NCBI GenBank assembly: GCA_031835245.1
Contig: JAVKOQ010000025.1
Location: 241,001-305,000 of the forward strand
Length of the DNA stretch: 64,000 nucleotides
Source of the DNA: Balamuthia mandrillaris
Lineage: Eukaryota; Discosea; Longamoebia; Balamuthiidae
Reading direction: 5' to 3'
Position numbers and translations under genes: made by a program. Positions 11,687 to 23,523 of this stretch are shown piece by piece; within the stretch, counting starts at the first letter, position 1, and each line of letters begins with the position of its first letter. The notes under the pieces are model-generated. The model saw only the letters and a program-made list of their open reading frames with translations, was not told where the DNA came from and made no database searches.

Positions 11687-14600
11687 GAGAGAAACTAACA
11701 GTGGGAATTCTATAGCTAAATACAGAGATTGCTTGGAGGGTGGAAGTGATGTCATGGATCATACCAGCGATCCTACCACGCACAGTGGCTTGTTCCTTAA
11801 GTTTAGCGTCCCTCGCCGCTATTTCTGCTTTGGTCATTTTTGGACCCTATTAAGAATACAGGCAAAAGTGAGTCACCTTATCTTACGTTTTTTTCAACAT
11901 AAAATTGTTACCCCTTGCTCTTTCAGCTTTTTCTCTTCCAACTCCTTCCTAACTTGGGCTTCCCATTGCTCGTCTGCGTCTTTGTACATTCGTTGGCCTG
12001 AAATAATAACAAACGAGAATAAATGATCCACGTCGTAACGCACGTAAAAGTGGTTTTTAAACAATAATATTTACCTTTCAACACGCGAATGTTCTTATTT
12101 TCTCTTACTTGTGGGACGTAGACATCCGATTTGGGTTCCCAAAGCATGTCAGCAGGTGTTTTGTAGATATCTTCCTGTGCTTTGCTCACTCTTTCCAGGG
12201 TTTCGTTCTTGGCCAGCTGTCGTTTGATTTGGGAGATGATGCTGGTCAAACTGAAGGGCTTCTCTCTGACAACAGAAGACAGGCCGTTGGCGCTCGCTTC
12301 GGCAATCAATTTGTTGGGACTCAAAATACCCTCTGCAAGAGTTCAAGTTGAGAAAGCAAACGAAAATGTGTGAAAGGAAGTAGAGTGCATACCTTTTCCG
12401 ACTTGTTCGTTGTCCTCAAAGAAATATCGTATAATACTATCCAACACTTCATCACTGATAGGTTTCTGCGGCCGTTCCTCTTGTTCTCGCTCTTTTTCTT
12501 TCTCTTTTCCTTTCTCCTCTTCTTCCTCTTCCTCATCATCTTCATGTAGAGAGAGACGAAGGCGGTGCAAGCAGTCTTGCCAATTTGTCCATTGATGGTG
12601 AGGGAAGATATAAGGATGATGTGCTTCCACTAACACCCAAGGAAGAATGGCATCGGCATCAATTTGTGAGAGATTAGCGGAGTCAAATGGAAGGCAAGCA
12701 TGTAAGGCTTCGATGAGCACACGAGAGCGAAGCTCGGGCTCCATGTCTAGCTCTAAGAATAAGTCAGTGGTCGCAGAGTCAGCTTGTGCAGTGCTACTCC
12801 CCTAATTGATAGAGTGTCATCAGCTATCTGTAACAGAGGAGAAAAGGCAGGAAAGCAAGGAGAAAAAATGATACCTGAGCTTTGAGGAAGGCATAGAAAG
12901 TGGGTAATAATTGTTGCATGAGATCTGGTTGCTCCTTGTGAAGTTGTTGCAGTGTAGTTCTGCCCTCCTTTCGCACTTTCCATGACCGACAGACTAATAA
13001 ATAAATAACAACACTAAAGAATGGGGCCACCTCTATAACAAAGAGAGAAAAACATGGTATGAGTAATTGAGAATGTTACGCAAAAATGAACAAACCTTGA
13101 ACTACAAGCCCATTTGTTAATTTGCTGGAAGAACCAGGGTTCGTGATAACATGCCAATATTGCGAAACCAAGGCTTTGGTAAGTCCAACAAGCGATAACA
13201 ACTCAGGTTCTGCAAGATCCTTTAAGAAGTAGTGGCTGAAGAAGAACTTAGTAGTGGTGGAGGAGGCAGAGAAAAAGCTCTTCCAAAAATTTTTCTTCTC
13301 CAGCTTATCGCCAGTAGCAGCATCGTTTGCAGCAAAGAAAGCCAGAATGGTAAGAGTGTAGGCCAAGTCTTTCCTAAACTTCTTCTCTTTGATGGCGGCC
13401 TCCGTTTTTGTGATCAATGTATCCGCTGATGCGTGTGTGTGGCAACCAAGTTTTTGAAGAGAAGTTAGCAAAACCGCCAAACCCTCAAAGACTGGGCTGA
13501 AATGTACCTAAAGCATTAGAGGCTTGTGTAACCATCTTTTGGTTACCGTATTGGGAGGCGTGGGCAATGCAGCTCAAGAAAGCAAAACGGATTGCATCTT
13601 TGGTTTCTTTGAAGCCTTTAACAAGGAAGCAAATGGCGAACGAATGCTCAGATAATTAACATCTTATAAATTGCAAAAGAGAGTGTGTATGAAAAGTGCA
13701 CCTTTCAAGCAAAGATCCTTAGCCTTTTCAGGGAAGGCTGGAGCACAAGAGAGCCATAATCCTAAACATTCTAGAGCCTTGAGTTTTACATCGTCGCTGG
13801 CTGTATATTTAACAAGAGTAAGACATGAACAAAAGCTTGCAGCCATTGAAAGAGAAAAAACCTTCTTTGGCCAGTTGCACAACAAGTGTTTCACAGACAA
13901 CGTTCGCAAGTGCATCCCGATTGGAAACCGCCAAAGTGTTCTCATACACCGCTTTGAGAGCATCCACAATGTTTGCACGATTTTTTGGATCAGATTCAGC
14001 TGTTAACAACAGCAAACAAAAAAGGTGAGACGCCATATAAGCAATATAAACAAGTGAAAAAAGTGCACTATACTTTTGACCAAGTTGGAAACGCCTGTAG
14101 CTAATTGTAAAAGAGCATCCGGTTGCTTGCATTCCTTAGCAAGGGCACCTATAGCGTGAACAGCGCTATGGCGAATGGACTCATTCACGCTGCGAAGATG
14201 AGGGCTGATCATGTCGAAGAAGGAAGCACCCTTGGCAGCCTTACCACCAGGTGAGGCCACAGCATAAGCGCTGATGTCCAAAGAGATGTGTTGAATGAGA
14301 TAAGCCAAGTCCTCAATAATGGCTTCAGGATTCCGTTTCATGTAGCGGTCGATCACAGGAGACAATTGACTGAGATTCAAGTTTGAGGAGGAAAAAACGC
14401 AAGCACAAAACAATTTCGATTGTCAGCAGTGCTGACATGAAACAGATAGACGAGAGAAGAGAGAGTAGCGTTACCTGGCAAACTCCTCATCGGTCAACTT
14501 TTGCAACAAAGGAAGGAAAAACGAGTGCTGTCTCCGAGTGGGTGCAGTACGCTCAGAGAAGATCAACGCTATGTACCAATCTAAATACTTAGTCTGTCGA

Positions 14601-15869
14601 CACAACATGATATGTTAAAGAGCCGATATCACCAGGAATAAACGAAAAGAAAACAAAAAGAGAAAGAAAGGGGTATAAACAAAAAAGAAATGCACACCCG
14701 ATGTTGTTGTAAGAGTTCCTCTGTCTTGGCAGCAAAATGGAGGAGTTGACCGATGGCAGCACAATCGGAGCGAGAAGGCTTTTCCAAAGCTTTGAAATAC
14801 TCATCATAGGCATCGGGATACTACAAAACGAATACACGATAAGCAGATAGGATGGAAGGAAAAGCCGCAGCAAGATAGAAAAGCACAAACCAAATGGAAG
14901 ACTTTGGAAAATTGAGCAAAGGCAGCGTTACGAGGATAATTGGAATGCACATGAGAAACGAGGTGCAGCAGTTGGAACTGGACTTTGGCAAGCACGGAAA
15001 ACTTTTTGGACTTGACAAACTGGAAGTATCGTGGCTCTTGAGCAATGAAGTTGCTCCATCGCAACAGAGCGAGGCTCTTTTGTTCTGTGCTGTAATGATA
15101 AGAAAGAGAGTAATGTAAATGGAAAGTAATTGGCATGAAGGAATTGAGAAAAGAGTATGATACATTTGTAAGGCAGCGGAATGCGAGACGAATGCGTTTA
15201 TCTTCCCAAGTAAGCAATTCACAAAAGGCAAGACAAAGCTTTGCCAACTCGTTTCACTAACGCAAAAACAAGAAGCTGGTGAGTTTGGTTTTCTTGAAAA
15301 AATGAAAACGCAACAAACCTTTCCGAATGAAGCAGCCAAACGAGCAATTCTTCTACTGCCAGTTGACTGAGCCTATCAGCATAGCGCTCCAACGTCCTCC
15401 AGAACATCGCTGCCAGCTTCGTCGTTACATTCTCGTTCTTTGCTTCTCCCACAATTTCTTTCACGGAGAAATAAAAAATTGAGACAACAACAAGATAATA
15501 TTAACAAGAGCAAAGAAGAAGGAGAAGGGAGAGAAGCTACAAAAAAAACAAGTATAACATACCTTTCACAGGTGAAGCGACGCTTGTTCCTGCAAGAAGC
15601 TTCGGCAAAGCTTTTCGCCAAAGCCACAAACGCCGGTTGAGCGAGGAGGAAGCCACATGACGCTCCAACAAAGCGAGCTTCCTGTCAAAGTCCGTCTCCT
15701 CCTCGAGCTCTTCCTCCTCCTTGGGAAAAGCCGGAAGACGGTTCTCCTCCGAGAGGCGTCGCTGCAGACGTCTAGTTTCTCGCTGTTTGGCTCGTTTGTT
15801 TTGTTGGGAAGAAGCAGAAGTACTTCCTTCAACTTCTTTTTCTTTCTCCATTATGTGCAAGCTTTTCAT
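3901..15869 (-). CDS. GCN1: GCN1, eIF2-alpha kinase activator (HEAT-repeat scaffold)
   Basis: This very large gene is split into more than 30 exons and encodes roughly 2,600 residues of almost continuous HEAT repeats. GCN1 binds ribosomes and passes the uncharged-tRNA signal to the kinase GCN2 in the amino-acid starvation response. The central eEF3-like block is clear at 7893-8334 ([54 protein letters not shown]), followed toward the C-terminus by the region known in other species to bind the GCN2 RWD domain (about 6270-7550). The last exon (3901-4198) ends in an acidic QEESDEELL. Two in-frame ATGs six codons apart (15869 and 15851) can both start the protein; the first is used here. Introns are 50-150 nt and carry GA repeats on the plus strand at 8349-8380 and 11645-11682. 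I see no frame break. Exon borders were checked only in part. Confidence 0.93.
8349..8380. repeat. (GA)n microsatellite in GCN1 intron
   Basis: About 15 GA units lie in an intron of GCN1. They read CT on the coding strand. Confidence 0.9.
11645..11682. repeat. (GA)n microsatellite in GCN1 intron
   Basis: About 18 GA units lie in a GCN1 intron. They read CT on the coding strand. Confidence 0.9.
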
Positions 15870-16818
15870 TGAGAGAGAGAGAGAGAGAGAGAGCGAGAAA
15901 GAAAGCGAGAGCAGAGAAGAGAGGGCGTTAAGACACGATTTCGAAGCACATCCAAAAAAGAGCGAAATGAAATTACTTTTTTTTTCGTGCAACCCAATCT
16001 CTAACGATCCTACACTTCGGCAGCACTCAAAAAAAACAGCAATGGCTTGGCTACCCCTCCCTTTATGTTGGCGCTTACTCCTCCCTCCTTTTTGCTACTT
16101 TTTTTTCGAAGAGAAGAATGAGAACGCGAGAGGCCGACCAGTAGAGAGTGCATGAGGGGTCTTCGAAGGAATCCTGATTCCGCTGCTGACCTGACGTCAG
16201 GCAAACTGGACACTTTTTGCGAGAGGGCGCAAATCAAATTCCTCTGACTGAAAAGAAATGGCAAGGGAAAAAAGGACAACAAAAAAGTCCCTCCGCTCCC
16301 CCGCTGCTTTCAGCGCGGAAAAATCTTGTGTCGACAAGGACCACTGCCTCACCAAACCATTGCGCGTTAGTCAACCACTCCCTGCAAAGAGGAGAAAATG
16401 AAAAATAGGTTTTTTTTTGGTACTGTTTGGCGATGATTGCCGATAAGGGGCTTCAAAGGTCTCGGCCAGTTCAAAGCGCACTCCTTTCCATGTGACAAAC
16501 ACTCGCGACTCCTCTCTGGAGTTTTTGTGGACCTCGAGGAGGGAGGGATTCGCGACACGACGGGGCTCAAAGATGCTGCGCTTGGATGGTGTGGTAGTCG
16601 ATTGTGTAACGTTACATAGCCCATCTAGTTGGATATTTCCATGAAAATAGCAGCTCGCAGGGGAGGACCGTTCATCCAAAAAGTTTAAGGCTGAGCCATC
16701 TGTTGGCGCCCCTCCTTAAAGAGCCATTTTAAGGACCCTACCTTTGTAACTCTCTTTGCCGGGGAGTGCTTTGCTGCCCACTTGCAACGTGCACACAGAC
16801 AGGACGGAAAAAAAAAAT
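15870..16818. promoter_or_regulatory. Divergent promoter region of GCN1 and MFS transporter
   Basis: A 949-bp gap separates two genes read away from each other. It begins with a (GA)n run at 15871-15892 in the GCN1 leader. It holds a perfect TGACGTCA palindrome at 16192-16199, a CRE/bZIP-type site 323 bp upstream of the first GCN1 ATG, and a TGTCGACA box at 16329-16336. No convincing gene is seen inside; a 102-codon minus-strand frame at 16371-16679 has no recognisable feature. Confidence 0.5.
16192..16199. promoter_or_regulatory. TGACGTCA palindrome (CRE-like)
   Basis: Perfect 8-bp palindrome, the consensus site for CREB/ATF-type bZIP factors. It lies between the divergent GCN1 and MFS starts. 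GCN1 belongs to the pathway whose effector in fungi and animals is a bZIP protein, so a feedback role is possible but only inferred. Confidence 0.45.
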
Positions 16819-19398
16819 ATGCCACGGCTGGGTGACTCTCCTTTCGTCCTAACGGATGAAAGGGATGAAACGTCCAGCACCTCCGCCTCCTCCTCCTCCG
16901 AAGAGGAAGCCTCTCCCTTTCTCTCCTCTTCCTATATGAAGGACGGTGATGGGGCCCAAAACGGATCGCTAGCCGCGGGAAAAAGCCACGAACAACAACG
17001 AGCAGAGGTTCATGTGGACAAACTCGTCGACAAGCTTTGGCAAAGCAAAACTATGACAGAGACTGCGGCGATGACAACAACAACAGACGAAAAACCACCA
17101 CAAACGCCTCTTCCCAAGAAAAAGATGTTTGTGCTGTTGTGTATTGTCTTTTCGGAGGGGTTCTCCGGGACAATGTTGTTCCCTTTCATCGCATTCATGG
17201 TTCAGAGCTTTGGGGTAGCCGATGACGACAAGGTTGGTGTCTCTTTCCTCTTTTCTTTTTTGTTTGGTTTTTCTTATCTTAAATATCTTTACCAACAAAC
17301 AACAGGATATTGGTTATTATGCGGGTTACGTTACTTCTGCTTTTTATCTCGGCATGTTTTGCAGCAAGTACGTTATAGTGGGCACCTCTTTTCTCTTCTT
17401 TCCTGTTTTTTCTTCTGTCATTCTTTTCTTTTTTCTTTTTTTCTTTCTTTCTTCCTTTGTTTCTATCGATTTTTTATCTTGAAAAGGGAATTATTAACGA
17501 ATTATCATTGATAAATTTTCAATAATCTAAAACTATCCATTAATTATTACCCAAAAGTTTCTTTTGGGGATGGCTTTCGGACCGGAAAGGGCGGCGGCCG
17601 GTGCTTCTGGCGGGCATGGCCGGCAATGCGGTCACGACCCTCCTCTTTGGCAGCAGCCACACCTTTTACTGGGCGCTGGCAAGCCGTTTCCTCAACGGCT
17701 CTCTCAACGGTGTTTCTGCGGTGACCAAGACCTACATTGCCGAGGTCACCGATGAGACCAACCAAGCCTTGGGGTTCTCGTTGAGGGCGGCAGGCTATGG
17801 CCTGGGAGGCATCTTGGGACCTTTGCTGGGAGGCGTCCTGGCGGCTCCTGCAAAGCGGTTTGCTTGGCTGGAGGGCACATTGTTTGATGGCGGGCCGGAA
17901 GTCGGTGAGGGAGGACTCATTGGAGCGGGCGGCAATGGAGACGGCGCGAGTGGAGGGTATCCCTATCTATTGCCGTGCATGGTGGCGGCCACGGTGAACG
18001 TGATTGGACTGGTCTTTGGGTATTTCTTCCTGACGGAGAGTTTGCCCGAAATAGTGGCGAAGAATGAGGAAGCAAAGCAGAGGAAAGCGAAGGAGGAGAG
18101 GAAGAAGCAGAACCGGAAGATGAAGAAAAAGGAGAAAGGCTTGCTGTCGGGAAGGAAGAGAGCAAAGAAGGGGTGGGAAGACGTGGAAGGTGAGGACGGA
18201 AAGAGCGTACGTGGAAGGATACAAGAGTGGATTAAAGAACGAACGAAGAAAAGGAGCAACTCAGCTGTCTTCATCCCGTTGGAGTCATTATCCACTGAAG
18301 AGCCCTTCAGTGAGGAAGAACAGGATCACCAGGCAGAAGATGAGATGGAAAAACAAGATGAGGAGAGTCTTCAAGATGAAGAAGAGGATGACGAAAAGCC
18401 AGCAATAACAGAACCCGTTATTGTTGTGCCTGAAAAGCGGCCGAGCATGTTTAGCATCCTGAAAGACAAGTGGGTCATGGTCACCACGGCTCTTTATTGT
18501 GGGGTGTGCTTCGTGGACTTGGCTTTTGTGGAGGTTTACAGCGTTTGGAGTCTAAACTCACCTGATGACCCTCAAGCTCCTGGCTTGGGTTAGTTTTTCT
18601 TCTTCTCCCTTCTCCTCCTCTCTTTCCTTCTCTCTTTGTTGCCAGTTTGTCTTCGCACCTTGTTGGCTTATGCCTGTCATTGAAAAAGGGTTTGATAGTT
18701 TACACATGGGCCTACCAAGCGCCTGTGCGGCCATCTCCATCGTGCTCTTCCAACTGTTCTGCTATTCTCCTATTGATAGAAGGCTGGGCTCCTTGAAGAC
18801 CTATCGCATGGCCATCGGCACAACCGTCTTCCTGATCGGCGTCTTTCCGTCCTTGCATTTCCTGGTTGGAGTAACGCCTGGCAACTGGTTGATGTGGGCT
18901 CTGCTTCTGCCTTGCTATGCCTCCATTCGGTTGTGGACTGTCGGCGCCTATGCCGCCATCAGCATCTTGGTGAGTTGCTCACTGCCCTTGCTTTTTGTTT
19001 AGCTGCTTTGATGCGTTGACCTGTCGTTAACCCGTGAACGATAGATCAACAATGCGGCTGGTAGGAGTCGGCTAGGTATTGCAAATGGCATGGCAACTGC
19101 TCTTGGCGCCTTCGTTTGCATGTAAGCTCTTCTCCTTCTTTAATTCTCTTTTGCTGCCTTCTGTCGTGCTTTGCTCTTCTCTCGTTCTCTTCATCTCCTC
19201 ATCTGTACGTTGTCCTTTTCCTCACTTGTTTAAAGGCTGGGACCATCATTCGGAGGAAGTATGTTTGCCATGTCAGTACAAGGCTCCACCTTTCCTTTCA
19301 ACTATCACTTTGCGTTCCTGGTATTTTCCGTCCTGCATGCCATCAACTGGCTCTGCACTTTCACAGTTCCTGCCTCCATTAATACTCGTAAACGTTGA
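16819..19398 (+). CDS. MFS transporter with long charged central loop
   Basis: Six exons (16819-17232, 17306-17367, 17558-18588, 18689-18969, 19045-19121, 19236-19398) join to 675 residues in exact phase. The hydrophilic N-terminus (about 110 residues, Ser/Glu-rich) precedes TM1. The MFS motif between TM2 and TM3 is split by an intron and reads GWLSDRKGRRPVLL after joining. TM4-5 carry RFLNGSLNGVSAVTKTYIAEV and GGILGPLLGGVLAAP. After YFFLTESLP comes a loop of about 150 residues, very rich in Lys, Arg and Glu, between TM6 and TM7. Overall it resembles ZIF/ZIFL-type or drug:H+ antiporter-like MFS proteins; the substrate is unknown. The fourth exon must start at 18689 (GGTTTGATAG) rather than at the earlier CCAG, because only this keeps the frame and gives GLGFDSLHMG. 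The ATG at 16819 is the first in frame. Confidence 0.9.
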
Positions 19399-19488
19399 AC
19401 AAAGAATGAAGATCGAAAAGAAAAGAAAGTTGCTGCTTTCTTATTTGTTTATACGTTTCTTTCTCTCTTTCGCTTTTGCTTTCTCTTT

Positions 19489-20463
19489 CTAATCATCATA
19501 CAATCGTCGTTTCTTCTTCTTCAACTTCTTCTGCTCAATGTACTTTTTCAACACCTTTTTGGGGATCTTCTTCTGCTTCTGCCTCTGCTGTTGTTCCTGT
19601 TGTTGCAGCTGCTGCTGCCATGCCTCCACATCAAAGTAATGCTGCATCTGCCTGCCGGCGCTGTCCGTCCACTCCCTGCCTTGCGCCTGGAAGCGGCCGG
19701 TGCGCACGTTGAACGTGGCCCGCTGTGTGTAGGTGTTGGCGTCTTGTGCCATCAACTTGGCCGCTATGGCTCGATCAGAGGAAGCATCCGACGTCGTTGC
19801 TGTTGAAGTTGAATAAGAAGAAGAAGCTGAAGAACCAGAAGAAGAATAAGAGGGATAAGAAGTTGAAGCATAAGCAGAGGAATAGTCATAAGTAGACGAA
19901 GAAGAAGTATCAGAGGATGGGTCATGATAAGAAGGCCATGAAGCAGAAGAAGAAGGAGTAGTGTAAAGGTAAGCGCCACCAGGGAATTGGAACTCGGGGA
20001 GGGAGTTGATGGAGGAGAAGGTGGTGTCGGGGGATTGGCGCACTTGGAGGTCGGCGGGCAGCATCCCTGCCAGCCACCAGGTTTGCATTTGGGAGAGGGT
20101 GTAGGGGCCTTGCTCGCTTTGTTGGTCGTCCAGGTAGTACCAGCAAGCCTCTCCTTCTTGATCATGTGCCTGTTGTTTTTGCTGTGTGTTCTCTTTTTCT
20201 CCTCCCTCTTCTTGTTCCTCCGCTTCTGCTTCTTCCTCCTCCTCCTCCCGTTGTGTTGGTTCATTGGATGTGCCGGCTTGCGCGGTCGTTAACGGAGGAG
20301 GGACCCCGTCTCCAGAACGCTCCGCTCGCTCTGCTTCCGCTTCTCTCCTTCTCTTCTTCCTGTCCTCGCCGTTGCCGCTACGTTTCTTCGTCTGTGCCGC
20401 CGCCGCTACTTCCTCCTCCTCCTCCGTGGTCGTAGCGGCAGCGCTTGGTGCCTCCTCTGCCAT
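19489..20463 (-). CDS. GYF-domain protein
   Basis: A single-exon protein of 324 residues. The N-terminal third is Glu-, Ala- and Lys/Arg-rich. A GYF domain follows (CWYYLDDQQSEQGPYTLSQM, then QTWWLAGMLPADLQVRQ); GYF domains bind proline-rich peptides and are common in splicing and mRNA-decay adaptors. A Ser/Tyr/Thr-rich linker (SYPSYSSSGSSASSSYS) leads to a C-terminal block (IAAKLMAQDANTYTQRATFN, then TGRFQAQGREWTDSAGRQMQ and YFDVEAWQ) ending in Gln- and Lys-rich helices. I cannot name that block, but its density of aromatic and charged residues suggests a conserved domain. A nuclear RNA-processing role is inferred from the composition. The ATG at 20461-20463 is the first in frame. It is convergent with the MFS gene, 90 bp between stops. 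Confidence 0.8.
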   Translation of the reverse strand: MAEEAPSAAATTTEEEEEVAAAAQTKKRSGNGEDRKKRRREAEAERAERSGDGVPPPLTTAQAGTSNEPTQREEEEEEAEAEEQEEGGEKENTQQKQQAHDQEGEACWYYLDDQQSEQGPYTLSQMQTWWLAGMLPADLQVRQSPDTTFSSINSLPEFQFPGGAYLYTTPSSSASWPSYHDPSSDTSSSSTYDYSSAYASTSYPSYSSSGSSASSSYSTSTATTSDASSDRAIAAKLMAQDANTYTQRATFNVRTGRFQAQGREWTDSAGRQMQHYFDVEAWQQQLQQQEQQQRQKQKKIPKKVLKKYIEQKKLKKKKRRLYDD

Positions 20464-21184
20464 TTTCTTGTCTGTTTGCTGCTTCGCTACGCTTTTTTTT
20501 TTTTGCCTCTCAGTGCCAGAAAACGGAAATGACGTCAACAAGTGCTTGTTTCGGAAGGTGAGATGGTGCACAAAACGTGCAGCATTATTGTAGGAAATGA
20601 CCTGACCACGAGGCCAAAGTCGTTTTTTTTTTCAAACCACCAATCCATAATCAATCATTTGACAAAATTAAGATTGCAGAGGAATGGAGAAAAAAAAAGA
20701 GAAGGACAAGGCGGGAGGGAGGCGTTACTTACGAAGATTTCTCTGCGCCATGGCAAAATGGTAGAGCGCTAGGGTAGTGGTTGCAGAAATATCAACTGCA
20801 ACATCATAACCATTTCTGATAACACGGGCAATTACTTTTGGTGCACGTTACACATTCTAAATAACGTCAGCCATGAGCGAGATTTAAGGGGAAAAGCACA
20901 GAAGATGAAACAAAGAGAGAGCGTAGCGGGGGGAGGCTTGTCGTGTCAGACTTTTGCTCCCTCATTCTTGTTTGTGAAAACCACAAAGCGCCTGCCAAAA
21001 AGCAAAACCCCTTCCCAGCCCCTTCCAATGAGGCCTAGTGTAGCGTAACAAGGTAAACTACTGAATCCCTCCTTTGCCCTCACTCTAAACCCGAAAACTT
21101 GAAAGAAAATGCTAATCTGACCCTCGCCTTTCTTTTTGTGCAACAAACTAGTTTACCACCACAAGAAAACATCACAGCCGCACC
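20464..21184. promoter_or_regulatory. Divergent promoter of GYF-protein gene and LRR gene
   Basis: A 721-bp intergenic region with no convincing gene. A perfect TGACGTCA lies at 20530-20537, 67 bp upstream of the GYF-protein ATG. The rest is mixed sequence with short A and T runs. A tRNA-like A-box near 20750 has no matching B-box. Confidence 0.45.
20530..20537. promoter_or_regulatory. TGACGTCA palindrome (CRE-like)
   Basis: Second perfect copy of the 8-bp palindrome also found at 16192 and 46177. It is 67 bp from the start of the GYF-domain gene, a position fit for a proximal promoter element. Confidence 0.45.
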
Positions 21185-23274
21185 ATGAAACCCTCTTCAT
21201 CTGCTACCTCTACTGGTAGCATGAAGAGCCTCCTTCGCAAAGCCGCTCAGGACAAGGACACCGCCCTGCTACTTCATGACCATCACCTGCAGGAGCTGCC
21301 CCCTCAGATCGGGACCGTCACTTCCCTCACCAAGCTGGACCTGACCTTTTGCCGCCTGACCACGCTGCCGCCGCAGGTGGGCAAGCTCTCCCAGCTGCAC
21401 AGCCTCACCGTCATGCATAACCGCCTGCGGCGCCTGCCTGGCAAGATGGGCAAGCTGCGCAGCCTACGGACTCTCAAGCTAGTACAAAACGTGCTAGTGG
21501 CTTTGCCACCTGAAATAGGGCAGCTCTCTCACCTCTCGGTCCTGCACTTGACTGGCAACAGGCTGGAGGGGCTTCCTCCTGAGATAGGCCGTCTCTCAGC
21601 CTCTCTCTCGTTTCTCAGCGTGGACAGCAACCGGCTGCAGTCTTTGCCCATGGAGATAGGCCTTCTGTCTTCTTTGCGGGTGTTGCAGCTGGAACACAAC
21701 CGCCTCACTGAGCTTCCTCCGACCATAGGCCTCCTCTCCAACCTTCATACTCTGGCCTTGTCCCATAACTTTCTTCGCCAACTACCTCCCGAGCTGGGCC
21801 GCCTTTCTGCTTGCCTCCGTACCTTGCTCCTCGCCGACAACTGCCTGCACTCCATTCCAAGCGAGCTCGGTCGGCTGACCTCCTTGAGAAAGCTCCTGTT
21901 GGGAGGCAATAAGCTTGTCTCTCTGCCATCAGAGCTGGGTCGGCTCTCTTCCTTGTTAGAACTGGACCTGTCTCGCAACCAGCTGACCTCTCTCCCAGCA
22001 ACTGGTCTTGGAGGCCTCTCCTCCCTCACTAGCCTCTCCCTCAAACGAAACCAGCTCTCAGGCTCCGCTGCTCTGCCCTCAGATATGACCCGTTTGACCT
22101 CTCTCACTCAGCTGAACCTCTCCGGCAATCGCCTTGATAATTTCCTGCCTCCTTTCCTCGCCGAGCAGCTCTCCCACCAGCTGACCGTGCTCTGCCTTTC
22201 CAACAATCAACTGACCTCATTACCTCCCGAGATCGGCCATCTCTCCACACTTTCCATCCTCCACCTGTCTCGCAATCGCTTAACCTCGCTCCCTCCGGAA
22301 ATAGGACTGCTCTCCTCCTTGGTCTTCCTTCACCTTCACCACAATCAACTGACCTCGTTGCCTCCCGAGATCGGCCTTCTCTCCTCCTCCTTGCAGCACC
22401 TCTCCCTCTCCCACAACCAACTGGGCCCCTCTCTCCCACCCCAACTCTGCCAACTCTCCTCCCTTCGCACTCTTCTCCTCTCTCACAACCGTTTGGAGAC
22501 ATTGCCAGAGGGAATGGGGCGAGGCATGTCCTCTCTCTCTTCCCTCAAATGCGACCACAACAGCCTCTCCAGGTTCCCCTCACAGCTGTTGGAGATTGTG
22601 CCATTGCAAAGCTTGGACCTGGCTCACAATCCTGCCATTCGAGTGAGGTTCCTGCCTTCATGCAAGATGGCCCATCGGCAGGTCTTCCGGAAGGTCTTCT
22701 TGGAGCAGGACGTGGGGTTCAGGCCCTTGACTGCCAGGCAGGTGGCCGCCAGGAACAAAAAGATGGAGGAAAGTTATTGCAAGAGGTATGGCGGAGGCGA
22801 TGGACCCATCCCTACTTTGCTGCATCTTTGCTTCAAGCGGTTGTTAAAGTTTGAAGTGGAAGAAGGAGAGGAGCTACAGGAAGAAGAGAAGCAGCATAAC
22901 AATAAGAACGAGCTGGACGAAGAGGATAATCACGCTGGAGAAAATGTGACAGCAGCTCCTGCGCCCGAACCAGAACCAGAACCAGAACAAGACGAGACAG
23001 GAGCGGAGGATCATCCCAACAGCAACGGCTTCTCCCTCTACTCTGCTTTGCCACACGATCTTCGGTGGCGTCTCAAAAGAGAGAGAAGGAAGTGCAGGGT
23101 GTGCGAGCAAACCTTTTTTGTGGAGGAGGGCAAGCCCACGCTCCACAAGTTTGTGTACCTCAAGGACGAGTCCTCCCTGTTCCGAGGCTACCCCGCCGTG
23201 CCCATCCGTGTGGACGAGCTCTGTTCTTTGGCTTGTTTTCGCTCTTTGGGTTCCTCCTCCTCCTCTTCTTAGGT
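21185..23274 (+). CDS. Leucine-rich-repeat protein with C-terminal Cys module
   Basis: An intronless gene for 695 residues. From about residue 30 to 480 there are about 18 LRRs of the short LPxEIGxLSxLxxLxLxxNxL class, as in the plant PIRL and animal SHOC2/LRRC families. The LRR block is followed by a charged linker with a Glu/Pro repeat (EPEPEPEQD). The C-terminal module has CRVCEQTFFVEEG, then about 35 residues, then ELCSLACFRSL: a CxxC...CSxxC arrangement that could bind zinc. I recall a similar tail in LRRC58-type proteins, but this is from memory. A second, shorter gene with the same order of parts lies at 61581-62764. No signal peptide or membrane segment, so it is probably a cytoplasmic scaffold. 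Exceptionally C/T-rich on the coding strand. Confidence 0.88.
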
Positions 23275-23523
23275 TCTCTCCTCCTTCTCCGCATGCACGT
23301 CGACAAGAAAGAACTAAATAAAGGTTGCCGAAAACCGTGTCGACAATAAGATGCACATATTTGTCGACTTCATAATAAATGTCGATTGTGTCGACAGATA
23401 ATACTATTACAGAGAGAGGACGGAAGAAGAGTGAGCGAGAGGGAGTGATTTTTATTTTGTTGAGAGGGGAGTGGGAGGAAAAAAGCTTCTGCGGAGGGGG
23501 AAGGAGCGGAATAGTTTAAAAAA
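23275..23523 (+). promoter_or_regulatory. GTCGAC-box cluster upstream of NAA10
   Basis: Four copies of GTCGAC lie at 23299, 23339, 23363 and 23390, with a near-match GTCGAT at 23381. Two of them extend to the palindrome TGTCGACA. All four fall within 97 bp in the 250-bp gap between the LRR stop and the NAA10 ATG. The same hexamer occurs in other promoter gaps (29866, 29889, 39507, 40927, 51524). Confidence 0.5.

Noticed and set aside
16371-16679. 102-codon minus frame in the GCN1/MFS gap
   Set aside because: No start context, motif or splice partner; left as intergenic.
18646-18688. Reading of FVFAPCWLMPVIEK as MFS coding sequence
   Set aside because: It needs an acceptor that breaks phase; the acceptor at 18688 gives GLGFDSLHMG in frame, typical of MFS proteins.
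20745-20790. TGGCAAAATGG, like a tRNA A-box
   Set aside because: No B-box follows within tRNA distance and no cloverleaf can be drawn.
21529-22558. Minus-strand frames of up to 132 codons under the LRR gene
   Set aside because: Arg/Glu-rich mirror of the Leu/Ser-rich LRR codons, no family features.
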